Made by a program: the position numbers and the translations under genes
Shown: positions 1 through 6,527 of the stretch, in pieces
How the letters are laid out: the number at the start of each line of letters is the position of its first letter
How positions within the stretch are numbered: position 1 is the first letter of the stretch
Notes under the pieces: model-generated
Told to the model about the DNA's origin: nothing
The model's database searches: none
What the model saw: only the letters and a program-made list of their open reading frames with translations
Source: Rhodospirillales bacterium
GTDB taxonomy: Bacteria > Pseudomonadota > Alphaproteobacteria > Acetobacterales > Acetobacteraceae
Length of the DNA: 6,553 nucleotides
Direction: 5' to 3'
Assembly: GCA_015654825.1 (NCBI GenBank)
Contig: JAATGE010000317.1
Coordinates: 1-6,553 of the forward strand

Positions 1-28
1 ACAGGAGACTCCCGCCGCGCAGCGCTAA

Positions 29-76
29 CGACGGCGGCGGCACGCCGTCGGGGGTCCAGGGGGCAGAGCCCCCTGG
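29..76. terminator. Two consecutive GC hairpins at the left edge (possible terminator or dispersed palindrome)
   Basis: Two perfect hairpins lie back to back. The first has an 8-bp stem CGACGGCG/CGCCGTCG (29-36 with 43-50). The second has a 9-bp stem CCAGGGGGC/GCCCCCTGG (56-64 with 68-76) and a three-base AGA loop. Neither is followed by a T-run, so a classical intrinsic terminator is not shown. They could close an upstream transcription unit: a TAA at 26-28 ends one open frame from the left edge. The second hairpin also resembles GC-rich palindromes often found dispersed between genes in Acetobacteraceae; that comparison is from memory. Bases 77-115 contain nothing else recognisable. Confidence 0.4.
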
Positions 77-94
77 TCGGCGAAGCCACCAAAA

Positions 95-121
95 TTCAAC
101 TCATTGATTTCGCTCTATAAT
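95..121 (+). promoter_or_regulatory. Putative glpDK promoter
   Basis: A perfect TATAAT lies at 116-121 in a locally AT-rich stretch (91-130), which stands out in this GC-rich DNA. The -35 side is weak: TTCAAC at 95-100 matches the consensus in three of six positions with a 15-base spacer. Transcription would begin near 128, giving a leader of about 120 bases before the preferred GTG start of glpD at 249. This is a motif-based call. Confidence 0.5.
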
Positions 122-139
122 CCTTATCTTCGCGCTTAT

Positions 140-214
140 GGCCAGTAGGTCCCAGACCCCATTCATTGGGAGAGCCGCGGGTTGGGAGCCCCACTGGCCT
201 CACTTCGTGGAGCC
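140..214 (+). promoter_or_regulatory. Structured leader of glpD (long imperfect palindrome)
   Basis: The segment folds as a long stem-loop. GGCCAGT (140-146) pairs with ACTGGCC (193-199). Inside it GG (148-149) can pair with a CC in 189-192, CCC (151-153) with GGG (184-186), AG (154-155) with TT (182-183) and CCC (157-159) with GGG (179-181). A short second hairpin CAC-TTC-GTG follows at 201-209. It begins about 12 bases after the predicted transcription start and ends well before the preferred glpD start. It may control stability or translation of the glpDK message, or it may be a REP-like repeat inserted between promoter and gene. I do not recognise it as a known riboswitch class. Confidence 0.45.
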
Positions 215-248
215 AATTATCTTTCTCCGCCCAAACCAGGCCCCTCCC

Positions 249-1727
249 GTGCCCGATTGCGACCTGCTTATCATTGGCGGCGGCGTTAACGGCGCCGGCA
301 TCGCACGCGACGCGGCGGGCCGCGGTCTTTCCGTCGTGCTCGTCGAGCAGCACGACCTGGCCTCCCATACCTCGTCCGCGAGCACCAAGCTGATCCATGG
401 CGGGCTGCGCTACCTGGAGCAGTACGAGTTCCGCCTGGTGCGGGAAGCCCTGCAGGAGCGGGAGCGGCTGCTGCGCATCGCGCCGCATATCATCTGGCCG
501 CTGCGCTTCGTGCTGCCGCATAGCGCGGCGATGCGGCCCGCGTGGCTGCTGCGGCTGGGGCTGTTCCTGTACGACCATATCGGCGGACAGCGCAGCCTGC
601 CGGGCACCGAAAGCCTGCGGTTCAACGGCGGGTCGCTGGGCAACGGACTGGCGCCGGCAATCAGGCGCGGGTTCGCCTACTCGGATTGCTGGGTGGAGGA
701 TAGCCGTCTGGTGGTGCTGAACGCCGCCGATGCCGCCGCGCGCGGGGCACGCGTGCTGACGCGCACCAGGCTGGTCGGCGCGCGGCGGCAGGAGGGGGTG
801 TGGCACGCGACGCTGCGCGACCTCGGCCGCGGCACGGAAAGCAGCCTCACCGCCTCGATGATCGTCAATGCGGCCGGGCCCTGGGTTTCGGAGGTGCTGT
901 GCGGGCGGCTCGGGATGGCTTCGCAACGGCGGACGCGGCTGGTGAAGGGCAGCCACATCGTGGTGAAGCGGCATTACCGCGGCGAACACGCCTACATCCT
1001 GCATAACCCGGACCGGCGCGTGGTGTTCGCCATTCCGTACGAGCGGCGCTACACGCTGATCGGCACCACGGACCTGGCTTATGACGGCGACCCTGCCGCG
1101 GTCGCGATTACGCCGGAGGAGACGCGGTATCTGTGCGAGAGCGCCAGCCGCTGGTTCGCGCGGCCGGTGGAGGCGGCGGACGTGGTGTGGTCCTACGCCG
1201 GGGTGCGGGCGCTGTTCGACGACGGGGCGAAGGACGCGAGCGAAGTTACGCGCGACTATGTGCTGGACCTGGAGGCGCCGCCGGGGGCGGGGGCGCTGCT
1301 GTCGGTGTTCGGCGGCAAGATCACGACGTTTCGGCGGCTGGCGGAGCAGGCGCTGGATCTGCTGGGGGTGGAGGGGAAGGCCTGGACGGCGAGCGTTGCG
1401 CTGCCTGGCGGCGATATTCCGGAGGGGAATTTCGCGTTGTTCGCGCATGACCTGGCGGCGGCGCACTCGTTCATGCCGGCGACGCTCGCGTACCGGCTGG
1501 CGCGGGCGTACGGGACCAGGGCGCAGCGGATTCTGGGGACCGCGACGACGATGGCGGCGCTCGGCGAGGATTTCGGCGGCGGGCTGACCACGGCGGAGGT
1601 GGATTACCTGGTGAATGAGGAGTTCGCGCGCACGGCCGAGGATATCCTGTGGCGGCGATCGAAGCTGGGGCTGCACGTGCCGCCGGAGACATCCGGGAAA
1701 CTCGCGCGATATCTGGGGGAAACTTGA
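249..1727 (+). CDS. glpD: Aerobic glycerol-3-phosphate dehydrogenase (FAD-dependent)
   Basis: GlpD oxidises sn-glycerol-3-phosphate to dihydroxyacetone phosphate at the inner face of the cytoplasmic membrane and passes electrons through FAD to quinone. With the GTG start the protein has 492 residues, close to the 501 of E. coli GlpD. The FAD/GlpD signature [18 protein letters not shown] sits at residues 9-26, followed by [14 protein letters not shown] (42-55), KGSHIVV (from 233) and the second family signature [11 protein letters not shown] (355-365), where Phe361 replaces the usual Tyr. The C-terminal helical domain runs to the end, so the gene is complete. GTG 249 is preferred because the family motif begins a few residues in ([11 protein letters not shown]) and AGG at 238-240 is suitably spaced. 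An in-frame ATG at 138 would add 37 residues without family character, lacks a Shine-Dalgarno sequence and lies about 10 bases from the predicted transcript start. The gene overlaps glpK by four bases. Function is near certain; the start is moderately certain. Confidence 0.95.
   Translation: MPDCDLLIIGGGVNGAGIARDAAGRGLSVVLVEQHDLASHTSSASTKLIHGGLRYLEQYEFRLVREALQERERLLRIAPHIIWPLRFVLPHSAAMRPAWLLRLGLFLYDHIGGQRSLPGTESLRFNGGSLGNGLAPAIRRGFAYSDCWVEDSRLVVLNAADAAARGARVLTRTRLVGARRQEGVWHATLRDLGRGTESSLTASMIVNAAGPWVSEVLCGRLGMASQRRTRLVKGSHIVVKRHYRGEHAYILHNPDRRVVFAIPYERRYTLIGTTDLAYDGDPAAVAITPEETRYLCESASRWFARPVEAADVVWSYAGVRALFDDGAKDASEVTRDYVLDLEAPPGAGALLSVFGGKITTFRRLAEQALDLLGVEGKAWTASVALPGGDIPEGNFALFAHDLAAAHSFMPATLAYRLARAYGTRAQRILGTATTMAALGEDFGGGLTTAEVDYLVNEEFARTAEDILWRRSKLGLHVPPETSGKLARYLGET
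1715..1726 (+). promoter_or_regulatory. Ribosome binding site and TTG start of glpK
   Basis: GGGGGA at 1715-1720 precedes TTG at 1724-1726. The glpD stop TGA (1725-1727) shares two bases with this start, giving a TTGA overlap. No ATG or GTG in frame fits the conserved GlpK N-terminus: the codons after the TTG read [15 protein letters not shown], which is where GlpK proteins begin. An upstream ATG at 1649 would add 25 residues translated from the glpD tail out of frame. The arrangement implies translational coupling, with ribosomes ending glpD reinitiating on glpK. Confidence 0.75.
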
Positions 1728-3214
1728 AAAAATACGTGGGTGCCATCGACCAGGGCACTACCAGCAGCCGTTTCGTGGTGTTCGATCAGACCGGCCGCAT
1801 TGTTGCCTGTGCGCAGAAGGAACATGCGCAGATCTACCGGCAGCCGGGCTGGGTGGAGCATGACGCGGCGGAGATCCTTCGGAATGTGCGCGAAACGGCG
1901 GCGGAGGCCTTGATCGGCGCGGGTCTGCGTGCGTCCGACCTGGCCGCGGTCGGCATTACCAACCAGCGCGAAACGACCGTGCTGTGGGACCGGCGCAGCG
2001 GGGCGCCGTTGCACAATGCCATTGTCTGGCAGGATACGCGGGTCGATCCGCTGGTCGCCGAGCTGGCGCGCGAGGGCGGGCAGGATCGGTTGCGGGCGCA
2101 GACCGGATTGCCGCTGGCGAGCTATTTTTCGGCGCTGAAGCTGCAATGGCTGCTCGATCATGTGGCCGGTGCGCGGGCGATGGCGGAGGCGGGCGACGCG
2201 CTGTTCGGCACCATCGACAGTTGGCTGATGTGGTCGCTGACCGGGCTGCATGTGACCGATGTGAGCAATGCCAGCCGCACCCAGCTGCTCGATCTGGCGA
2301 CGTTGCAATGGTCGCCTTCGCTGGTGGAGTTGTTTCGGATTCCGGCGGCGTGCCTGCCGCGGGTGGTGGCGTCCTCTGACGTGTACGGGGTTGGGCGGCT
2401 GGAGCTCGAGGGCGTGGAGATGGCGGGCATGCTGGGCGACCAGCAGGCGGCGCTGGTGGGGCAGGCGTGTTTTTCGCCGGGGGAGGCGAAGAACACTTAT
2501 GGCACCGGGAATTTCCTGCTGTTGAACACCGGCGACGTGCCGCGGATTTCGCGCGCGGGGCTGATTACGACGGTGGCGTACCAGTTCGGCGGGGCGCCGG
2601 CGGCGTATGCGCTGGAAGGGTCGATCGCGATTACCGGGGCGCTGATCCAGTGGTTGCGCGACAGCCTCGGTATCGTCGGCAGTGCGGCGGAGGCGAGCGC
2701 GCTGGCGGCGGAGGTTCCGGATAATGGCGGCGTTTACATCGTGCCGGCGTTTTCCGGGCTGTATGCGCCGTACTGGCGGGCCGATGCGCGGGGCACGATC
2801 GTTGGGCTGACGCGGTTCGCGGACCGGCGGCATTTGTGCCGGGCGGCGCTGGAGGCGGCGGCGTACCAGACCTGCGATGTGGTGGAAGCGATGGAGCAGG
2901 ATGCCGGCCTGACGCTGACCACGCTGAAGGTGGATGGCGGCATGGTGGCGAGCGAGCCGCTGATGCAGTTCCAGGCGGACATGCTGGGGCGGGACGTGGT
3001 GCGGCCGGAGGTGCAGGAGACGACGGCGCTGGGGGCAGCGTATGCCGCCGGGCTGGCGGTGGGTGTGTGGCCGGGGACGCAGGCGCTGGCGGCGCAATGG
3101 CGGGAGCACAGCCGGTGGGTGCCGGCGATGCCGGCGGCCCGCCAGGAGGCGCACCGGCGGAACTGGGGCCGGGCAGTGCAGCGGAGCTTCGGCTGGGCCG
3201 AAGCGCCAGGCTAG
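1724..3214 (+). CDS. glpK: Glycerol kinase
   Basis: GlpK transfers the ATP gamma-phosphate to glycerol, giving sn-glycerol-3-phosphate, which traps glycerol in the cytoplasm and supplies GlpD. From the TTG start it has 496 residues (E. coli GlpK has 502), so it is complete. It belongs to the FGGY carbohydrate kinases. The phosphate-binding DQGTTSSR is at residues 9-16. Glycerol-contacting residues match known positions: Arg82 and Glu83 in NQRET, Trp102 in IVWQD, Tyr134 in YFSALKLQW and catalytic Asp239 in GDQQAA. The first FGGY signature lies around Tyr134 and the second in the stretch [22 protein letters not shown] near the ATP-site domain; KNTYGTGNF is also present. It follows glpD with a four-base overlap, so both are made from one message. 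No glpF accompanies it, so glycerol entry must be encoded elsewhere or occur by diffusion. Identity is very secure; only the TTG start is inferred. Confidence 0.97.
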   Translation: MKKYVGAIDQGTTSSRFVVFDQTGRIVACAQKEHAQIYRQPGWVEHDAAEILRNVRETAAEALIGAGLRASDLAAVGITNQRETTVLWDRRSGAPLHNAIVWQDTRVDPLVAELAREGGQDRLRAQTGLPLASYFSALKLQWLLDHVAGARAMAEAGDALFGTIDSWLMWSLTGLHVTDVSNASRTQLLDLATLQWSPSLVELFRIPAACLPRVVASSDVYGVGRLELEGVEMAGMLGDQQAALVGQACFSPGEAKNTYGTGNFLLLNTGDVPRISRAGLITTVAYQFGGAPAAYALEGSIAITGALIQWLRDSLGIVGSAAEASALAAEVPDNGGVYIVPAFSGLYAPYWRADARGTIVGLTRFADRRHLCRAALEAAAYQTCDVVEAMEQDAGLTLTTLKVDGGMVASEPLMQFQADMLGRDVVRPEVQETTALGAAYAAGLAVGVWPGTQALAAQWREHSRWVPAMPAARQEAHRRNWGRAVQRSFGWAEAPG

Positions 3215-3252
3215 GAACCCCCGGGCCGGCGGCGTTCGATACGGAACAATTA

Positions 3253-3325
3253 ACAAAAGTTTTTGCTTCTTTTTTCAAAAAGAAGTGCTGTTCTTTTTTG
3301 AAAAAAAGAACCAAAAAACTTTTGT
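3253..3325. repeat. AT-rich cloverleaf-like palindrome between convergent genes
   Basis: A 12-bp outer stem, ACAAAAGTTTTT (3253-3264) with AAAAACTTTTGT (3314-3325), encloses two hairpins. The first is CTTCTTTTT/AAAAAGAAG (3266-3274 with 3277-3285). The second is GTTCTTTTTT/AAAAAAGAAC (3290-3299 with 3302-3311). The arms also resemble each other as inverted copies. The element is sharply AT-rich in GC-rich surroundings and sits 38 bases after the glpK stop and 60 bases beyond the stop of gene A. Its T-runs on both strands suit a bidirectional terminator, though hairpin stems made mainly of A and T are unusual for that role. Similar AT-rich palindromes are, from memory, repeated in Acetobacteraceae genomes, so a small non-autonomous mobile repeat is the other possibility. 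Confidence 0.7.
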
Positions 3326-3349
3326 ATGTTAGCGACTTCCTGGGGTGGA

Positions 3350-3379
3350 GCGGCCTGGACCGGGCAATGCCCAGGCCGC
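3350..3379 (-). terminator. GC hairpin just after gene A
   Basis: A perfect 9-bp stem, GCGGCCTGG (3350-3358) with CCAGGCCGC (3371-3379), closes a 12-base loop that can add an inner GC-AAT-GC pairing. It lies six bases beyond the stop codon of gene A on the minus strand, where a terminator or 3'-end stabilising hairpin is expected. No T-run follows directly; the next T-runs on that strand are in the palindrome at 3253-3325. It would serve the A/B transcript, and could also slow transcripts coming from glpK. Confidence 0.5.
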
Positions 3380-3385
3380 CCCTGG

Positions 3386-4756
3386 TCACGGCGCTATCGA
3401 GAAGACCGCGCCGGAGTTGTTGGCGCCACCGCCGAAGGTGCTGCCGAACAGGGTGCCGCCCGGGCCCATGACCAGGCCGGCGGGCGATGCGCTGCCGGAC
3501 GGCATGGCGTCGCCGGTGCCGCTGAAGGTGTGCAGGACGGTTTGCGTCCAGCTCGCCTTGGGTTTGCCGGATTTGGGCGGGGTCAGCTTGAACACGACGC
3601 CGCAGCCGTTGCCGAAATCGCAGGACATGTCGCCGCCGTAATTGGCAATGCCGTAGAGCGCACCGGAAGCGTCGGCGAGCAGCGGGCTGCTGACGTTGCC
3701 GCCGTCCGCGGCGCCGGAGAAACTATACAGCACCGTTTCCTTCCAGATCTTCCCGCCGTCGGTGGGCGGGGTGAGCCGGAACACGGTGCCGTAGCCGAGA
3801 GCGCCGCCGCCGCCGGTGGTGCCGTAGAGCGCGCCGGAGGCGTCGGCGATCAGGCCGCCGATCGGGCCGCTGCCGTCGTCGCCGCGGAAGCTGTGCAGCA
3901 GGGTTTCCTTCCACGCGGTTTTGCCGGGCTCCGGCGGGACGAGCCGGTAGACGGCGCCCTGATAGCCGGCGCCGCCGCTGGCGACGGTGCCGTAAAGCGT
4001 GCCGGAGGCATCGGCGATCGGCGGCGACATCGGGCCGCCGCCGTGCGAAAATCCGTTGAAGCTGTAAAGCACGTTGTGCTTCCAGGCACCCTGGCCGGTG
4101 GGCGGCGGGGTGAGGCGGTAGACGGTGCCTTCGCCGAATTTGCCGCCGAGGAAGCTGGCGCCGAACAGCGCGCCGTCGCCGCCGACGATCAGGCCGGCGA
4201 GGGGATAGGCGGCATCGTGCGTGGTGCCGTCGAAGCGGCGGGGGAACGTTTCGGCCCAGCTGGTGCTGCCGGCGGGCGGCGGGGCGAGGCGGAATACGAC
4301 GCCGTTGGTGTTGCCGTCGGTGCCGGTGCCGCCGCGCGGGGTGGTGCCGTAGAGCGCGCCGGCGGCGTCGAACGCGACGCCCGCCTGCGAACCGACGCCG
4401 TCACGGCCGCCGGCGAACAGGTGCAGGTTCGTAGCGACCCAGGTGGTGGCGCCGGCGGCCGGGGGGGCCAGCTTGAATACGACGCCGCAGCCGCCGTCGC
4501 CGCCGCAATAGCGGCCGGTTGTGTCGCCGCCGCCGACGGTCGTTCCGTAGAGCGCCCAGGTGGTGGGGTCGTTCGGGTCGGACTGGTGGGCGGTGATCTG
4601 GTTGGGGTAGGCGCCGCCGGCGGCGCCGTCGAAGCTGTAGATCACGCTGTAGGTCGCGGCCGAGGCGGGTGCGGCGAGCAGCGCGGGCGCGAACGTGGCG
4701 GCGTGCAGCAGGCGGCGCATGGCGGGCGCGCGGGTTGGAAACATTGCTGGACTCAT
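3386..4756 (-). CDS. Gene A: exported GloVer-type tandem-repeat protein
   Basis: The 456-residue product starts at ATG 4756, which has AGGGAA at 4765-4770 eight bases upstream. The frame stays open to 5158, but that stretch lies inside gene B and lacks repeat character. Residues 1-33 form a signal peptide: arginines before a hydrophobic Leu/Ala core, then APASA as the likely cleavage site. The rest is seven units of about 56-69 residues opening with LYG or LFG (near residues 68, 134, 196, 253, 309, 366 and 435), each with a glycine-rich turn, GTVFRLTPP-like strand, Trp, LYSF-like strand and DASG. The last unit is half and the matching half (YSVIYSF) is at residues 36-42, as in a closed beta-propeller. 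Cys84/Cys90 and Cys379/Cys385 are its only cysteines. This is the TIGR03803 'GloVer' repeat, of unknown function. There is no C-terminal anchor, so the protein is probably periplasmic or released. It is the second gene after paralogue B, 50 bases away. Confidence 0.88.
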   Translation of the reverse strand: MSPAMFPTRAPAMRRLLHAATFAPALLAAPASAATYSVIYSFDGAAGGAYPNQITAHQSDPNDPTTWALYGTTVGGGDTTGRYCGGDGGCGVVFKLAPPAAGATTWVATNLHLFAGGRDGVGSQAGVAFDAAGALYGTTPRGGTGTDGNTNGVVFRLAPPPAGSTSWAETFPRRFDGTTHDAAYPLAGLIVGGDGALFGASFLGGKFGEGTVYRLTPPPTGQGAWKHNVLYSFNGFSHGGGPMSPPIADASGTLYGTVASGGAGYQGAVYRLVPPEPGKTAWKETLLHSFRGDDGSGPIGGLIADASGALYGTTGGGGALGYGTVFRLTPPTDGGKIWKETVLYSFSGAADGGNVSSPLLADASGALYGIANYGGDMSCDFGNGCGVVFKLTPPKSGKPKASWTQTVLHTFSGTGDAMPSGSASPAGLVMGPGGTLFGSTFGGGANNSGAVFSIAP

Positions 4757-4806
4757 CGGAAGGGTTCCCTGGGGAAATGTCGCGAGGAAGGGTTGGTGGG
4801 CGCGGA
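4757..4806 (-). promoter_or_regulatory. B-A intergenic gap with ribosome binding site of gene A
   Basis: Fifty bases separate the stop of gene B from the ATG of gene A. AGGGAA (minus strand, 4770-4765) stands eight bases before that ATG and selects it over the later in-frame ATG at 4720. The motif AACCCTTCC occurs twice in this short gap. I see no promoter or terminator here, which supports one B-A transcript. Confidence 0.55.
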
Positions 4807-6162
4807 TCAGGGGGTGATTTCGAACACCGTGCCGTTGTCGGATTTGCCACCGAAATAGACCGAGCCGTAGAGCACGCCGTCCGGGCCGGCGACGAGGCCG
4901 GCGGCGGGCACGCCCTGGCCCGAGGCGCCGTCGGGGCCGGAGAAGGCGTGCAGGACCGTTTCGGTCCATGCGGTCTGGCCGGCGGCGGGGGGCGTCAGCT
5001 TGAACACGACGCCGCAGCCGGTGTCGCGCGAGCAGGACAGGTCGCCGCCGGTGCCGGTGACGCCGTAGAGCGCGCCCGAGGCATCGAGCAGGACGGGGTT
5101 GCCGGCGGTGCCGCCGTCGGTGCCGCCGGTGAAGCTGTAGAGAACCGTTTCGGTCCATGCGGTCTGGCCGGCGGCGGGGGGCGTCAGTTTGAAGATTGCG
5201 CCCTCGCCGTGATAGCCGCCGAGCGTGGTGGTGCCGTAGAGCGCGCCGGAGGCATCGGCGACCATGACGGCGCTCGGCCAGACGCCGTGGGGGCCGTCGA
5301 AACTGGTGAGTACCGTGTTGGTCCAGGCGGTTTGGCCGGCGGCGGGCGGGGTTAGCTTGAACGCCGTGCCGTTGCCCCAGGCGCCGCCGAAATTCGCGGT
5401 GCCGTAGAGCGCGCCGGTGGCGTCGACGAGGAGCGGTGCTTCGGGGAAGCCGCCATCCGCGTTGCCGGTGAAATTGTACAGCACCGACTGGGTCCAGGCG
5501 GTGGCGCCGGGTGCGGGCGGGGTGAGCTGGAAGATCGTGCCGTAGTTGTTGGCGCCGCCGTGCCAGGCGGTGCCGTAGATTTCGCCGCTGGCGCCGATGG
5601 TGACGCCGGCGACCGGGACTTCACCGTTTGATGCGGCGGGGAAACGGGTGAGCACGGTTTCCTTCCAGAAGCCGCGGCCGGAGGCGGGGCGGGTCAGGCG
5701 GAAGACGGTGCCGTGGCCGTTGCCGGTTTTCTTACCGCCATAGCCGGTGGTGCCGTAGAGCGCGCCGGATTTGTCGAAGACGACGCCGGCGTAGGGGCTG
5801 TCGCCATCCTTGGCGCCGGCGCTGAAGACGTGTAGGCGGGTTTCGCGCCAGGTGTTCTTGCCGGGGGTTTTGGCGAGCTGGAAGACGACGCCGCAGCCGC
5901 CTTCGCCGTTGCAGTTTGCGCCGCCGGCGGCGCCGCCGCCGTGGCGGGCGGTGCCGTAGAGCGCCCAGCTGGAGGGGTCGTTCGGGTCGCTCTGGTAGGC
6001 GGTGAGCTGGTTGGGGTTGGTGCCGTCATTGCCGCCGGTGAAGCTGTGGATGACGCGGAAGGCCGGTTTGGCGTGGGCGGGGGCCGCGAACAGGGCGGGT
6101 GCGATGGATGTGGCCAACAGGAGCGCACGCAGGGCGGCCGAATTTGTTACCGGAGGCGTCAT
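4807..6162 (-). CDS. Gene B: exported GloVer-type tandem-repeat protein
   Basis: The 451-residue product starts at ATG 6162, with AAGGGG at 6169-6174 six bases upstream. Residues 1-31 form a signal peptide: a Leu/Ala-rich core ending in AAPAHA, with cleavage expected before Lys32. Seven repeat units open near residues 67, 134, 194, 251, 307, 364 and 430 with LYGT-type motifs and continue with a glycine-rich turn, a GTVFKLTPP-type strand, Trp, a VLYSF strand and DASG. Unit seven is only the first half (VLYGSVYFGG to FEITP) and the N-terminus (FRVIHSFTG) supplies the second half, consistent with a closed seven-bladed propeller. Cys84/Cys90 and Cys377/Cys383 are its only cysteines and match gene A. 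Units 4 to 6 share TPPAAGQTAW almost unchanged, so they were duplicated or homogenised recently. The family is TIGR03803 (GloVer), function unknown. No anchor domain, protease or transporter gene accompanies it. It is probably the first gene of the B-A pair. Confidence 0.88.
   Translation of the reverse strand: MTPPVTNSAALRALLLATSIAPALFAAPAHAKPAFRVIHSFTGGNDGTNPNQLTAYQSDPNDPSSWALYGTARHGGGAAGGANCNGEGGCGVVFQLAKTPGKNTWRETRLHVFSAGAKDGDSPYAGVVFDKSGALYGTTGYGGKKTGNGHGTVFRLTRPASGRGFWKETVLTRFPAASNGEVPVAGVTIGASGEIYGTAWHGGANNYGTIFQLTPPAPGATAWTQSVLYNFTGNADGGFPEAPLLVDATGALYGTANFGGAWGNGTAFKLTPPAAGQTAWTNTVLTSFDGPHGVWPSAVMVADASGALYGTTTLGGYHGEGAIFKLTPPAAGQTAWTETVLYSFTGGTDGGTAGNPVLLDASGALYGVTGTGGDLSCSRDTGCGVVFKLTPPAAGQTAWTETVLHAFSGPDGASGQGVPAAGLVAGPDGVLYGSVYFGGKSDNGTVFEITP
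4955..5187 (-). repeat. 44-base identical repeat pair inside gene B
   Basis: Positions 4955-4998 and 5144-5187 are identical over 44 bases, 189 bases apart, in the same reading frame. They encode the TPPAAGQTAWTETV stretch of repeat units 6 and 5. A third, diverged copy lies at about 5309-5352 in unit 4. Protein repeats of this family normally drift at the DNA level, so identity of this length points to recent duplication or gene conversion within the gene. Confidence 0.8.
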
Positions 6163-6228
6163 GATTTTCCCCTTGAAGAAGGCGTGGAAGGCGGCAGGCG
6201 GATCCGGGGTCCCTGGCGGTTCATGCGG

Positions 6229-6276
6229 GCGATAGGGCGCTGTTGGGCGGCGCGAGGCGTGTCGCTAGCCTATCGC
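6229..6276 (-). promoter_or_regulatory. Inverted repeat in the presumed gene B leader
   Basis: GCGATAGG (6229-6236) and CCTATCGC (6269-6276) are perfect 8-base inverted copies with a 32-base GC-rich spacer. They lie between the proposed promoter and the gene B start, so in RNA they could close a leader hairpin. In DNA they could be paired half-sites for a regulator. Confidence 0.35.
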
Positions 6277-6333
6277 AACGAAACTTTGGAGTTCCGGTGC
6301 GGGAACGCTTGGAAACCGAATATGTTGGGAGGG

Positions 6334-6363
6334 GAGTTACGGGGTAAATGATAGCGCTGTCAA
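6334..6363 (-). promoter_or_regulatory. Putative promoter of gene B
   Basis: On the minus strand a perfect TTGACA (6363-6358) is followed after 18 bases by TAACTC (6339-6334), a poor -10 match. Transcription would start near 6327, leaving a leader of roughly 165 bases. The -35 is convincing but the -10 is not, so the promoter may depend on an activator or the start may lie elsewhere. The operator-like palindrome at 6349-6362 covers the -35 box and part of the spacer. Confidence 0.4.
6349..6362. promoter_or_regulatory. LacI/GalR-like operator palindrome
   Basis: TGATAGCGCTGTCA is a 14-base palindrome centred on CG with a single mismatched pair (T against G at the fourth position from each end). 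Palindromes with a central CG and TGA/TCA flanks are typical of LacI/GalR-family repressors, many of which respond to sugars. Its overlap with the TTGACA box suggests repression of the B-A genes. No regulator gene is in the window. Confidence 0.5.
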
Positions 6364-6527
6364 TGGCGGATTTTGGGGGGTGGGGGGAAATTTTTTCGGG
6401 CGGTGGGGCGCCTGCGCGGCGGGTTTGGCTTGCGCCGCGGGGGGCGCGTGGGGGGACTGCGGATTGTGACGGAGCGGCTGGCGCCGCTGCGAGCGCGGTG
6501 GAGCGATGTCCATGGCTGATACCAACG

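Noticed and set aside
2..28. C-terminal tail of an upstream plus-strand gene ending at TAA 26-28
   Set aside because: Only eight residues are visible and other frames are open further, so coding cannot be shown.
138..248. glpD starting at ATG 138
   Set aside because: No Shine-Dalgarno sequence, about 10 bases from the predicted transcript start, and the 37 extra residues precede the normal GlpD N-terminus; the DNA is instead a palindrome.
96..1676. Very long minus-strand open frame opposite glpD
   Set aside because: It is the mirror of a GC-rich coding gene. Its translation is dominated by Arg, Pro, Gln and His with no recognisable domain, whereas the plus strand encodes a full GlpD.
1604..3256. 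Very long minus-strand open frame opposite glpK
   Set aside because: Same reason: low-complexity Arg/Pro/Gln-rich translation antisense to a complete, motif-perfect glycerol kinase.
3326..4858. Long plus-strand open frame opposite gene A
   Set aside because: Translation is Gly/Ala/Val-rich and merely mirrors the repeat units; gene A on the minus strand has a signal peptide, ribosome binding site and family repeats.
4757..5158. N-terminal extension of gene A into gene B
   Set aside because: The frame is open, but it overlaps gene B in another frame, reads as Arg/Pro-rich sequence and would bury the signal peptide. The ATG at 4756 has a well-placed ribosome binding site.
3386..6162. CRISPR-like or satellite repeat array
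   Set aside because: The periodicity is in protein repeat units of variable length and sequence, in frame, not identical repeats with unique spacers.
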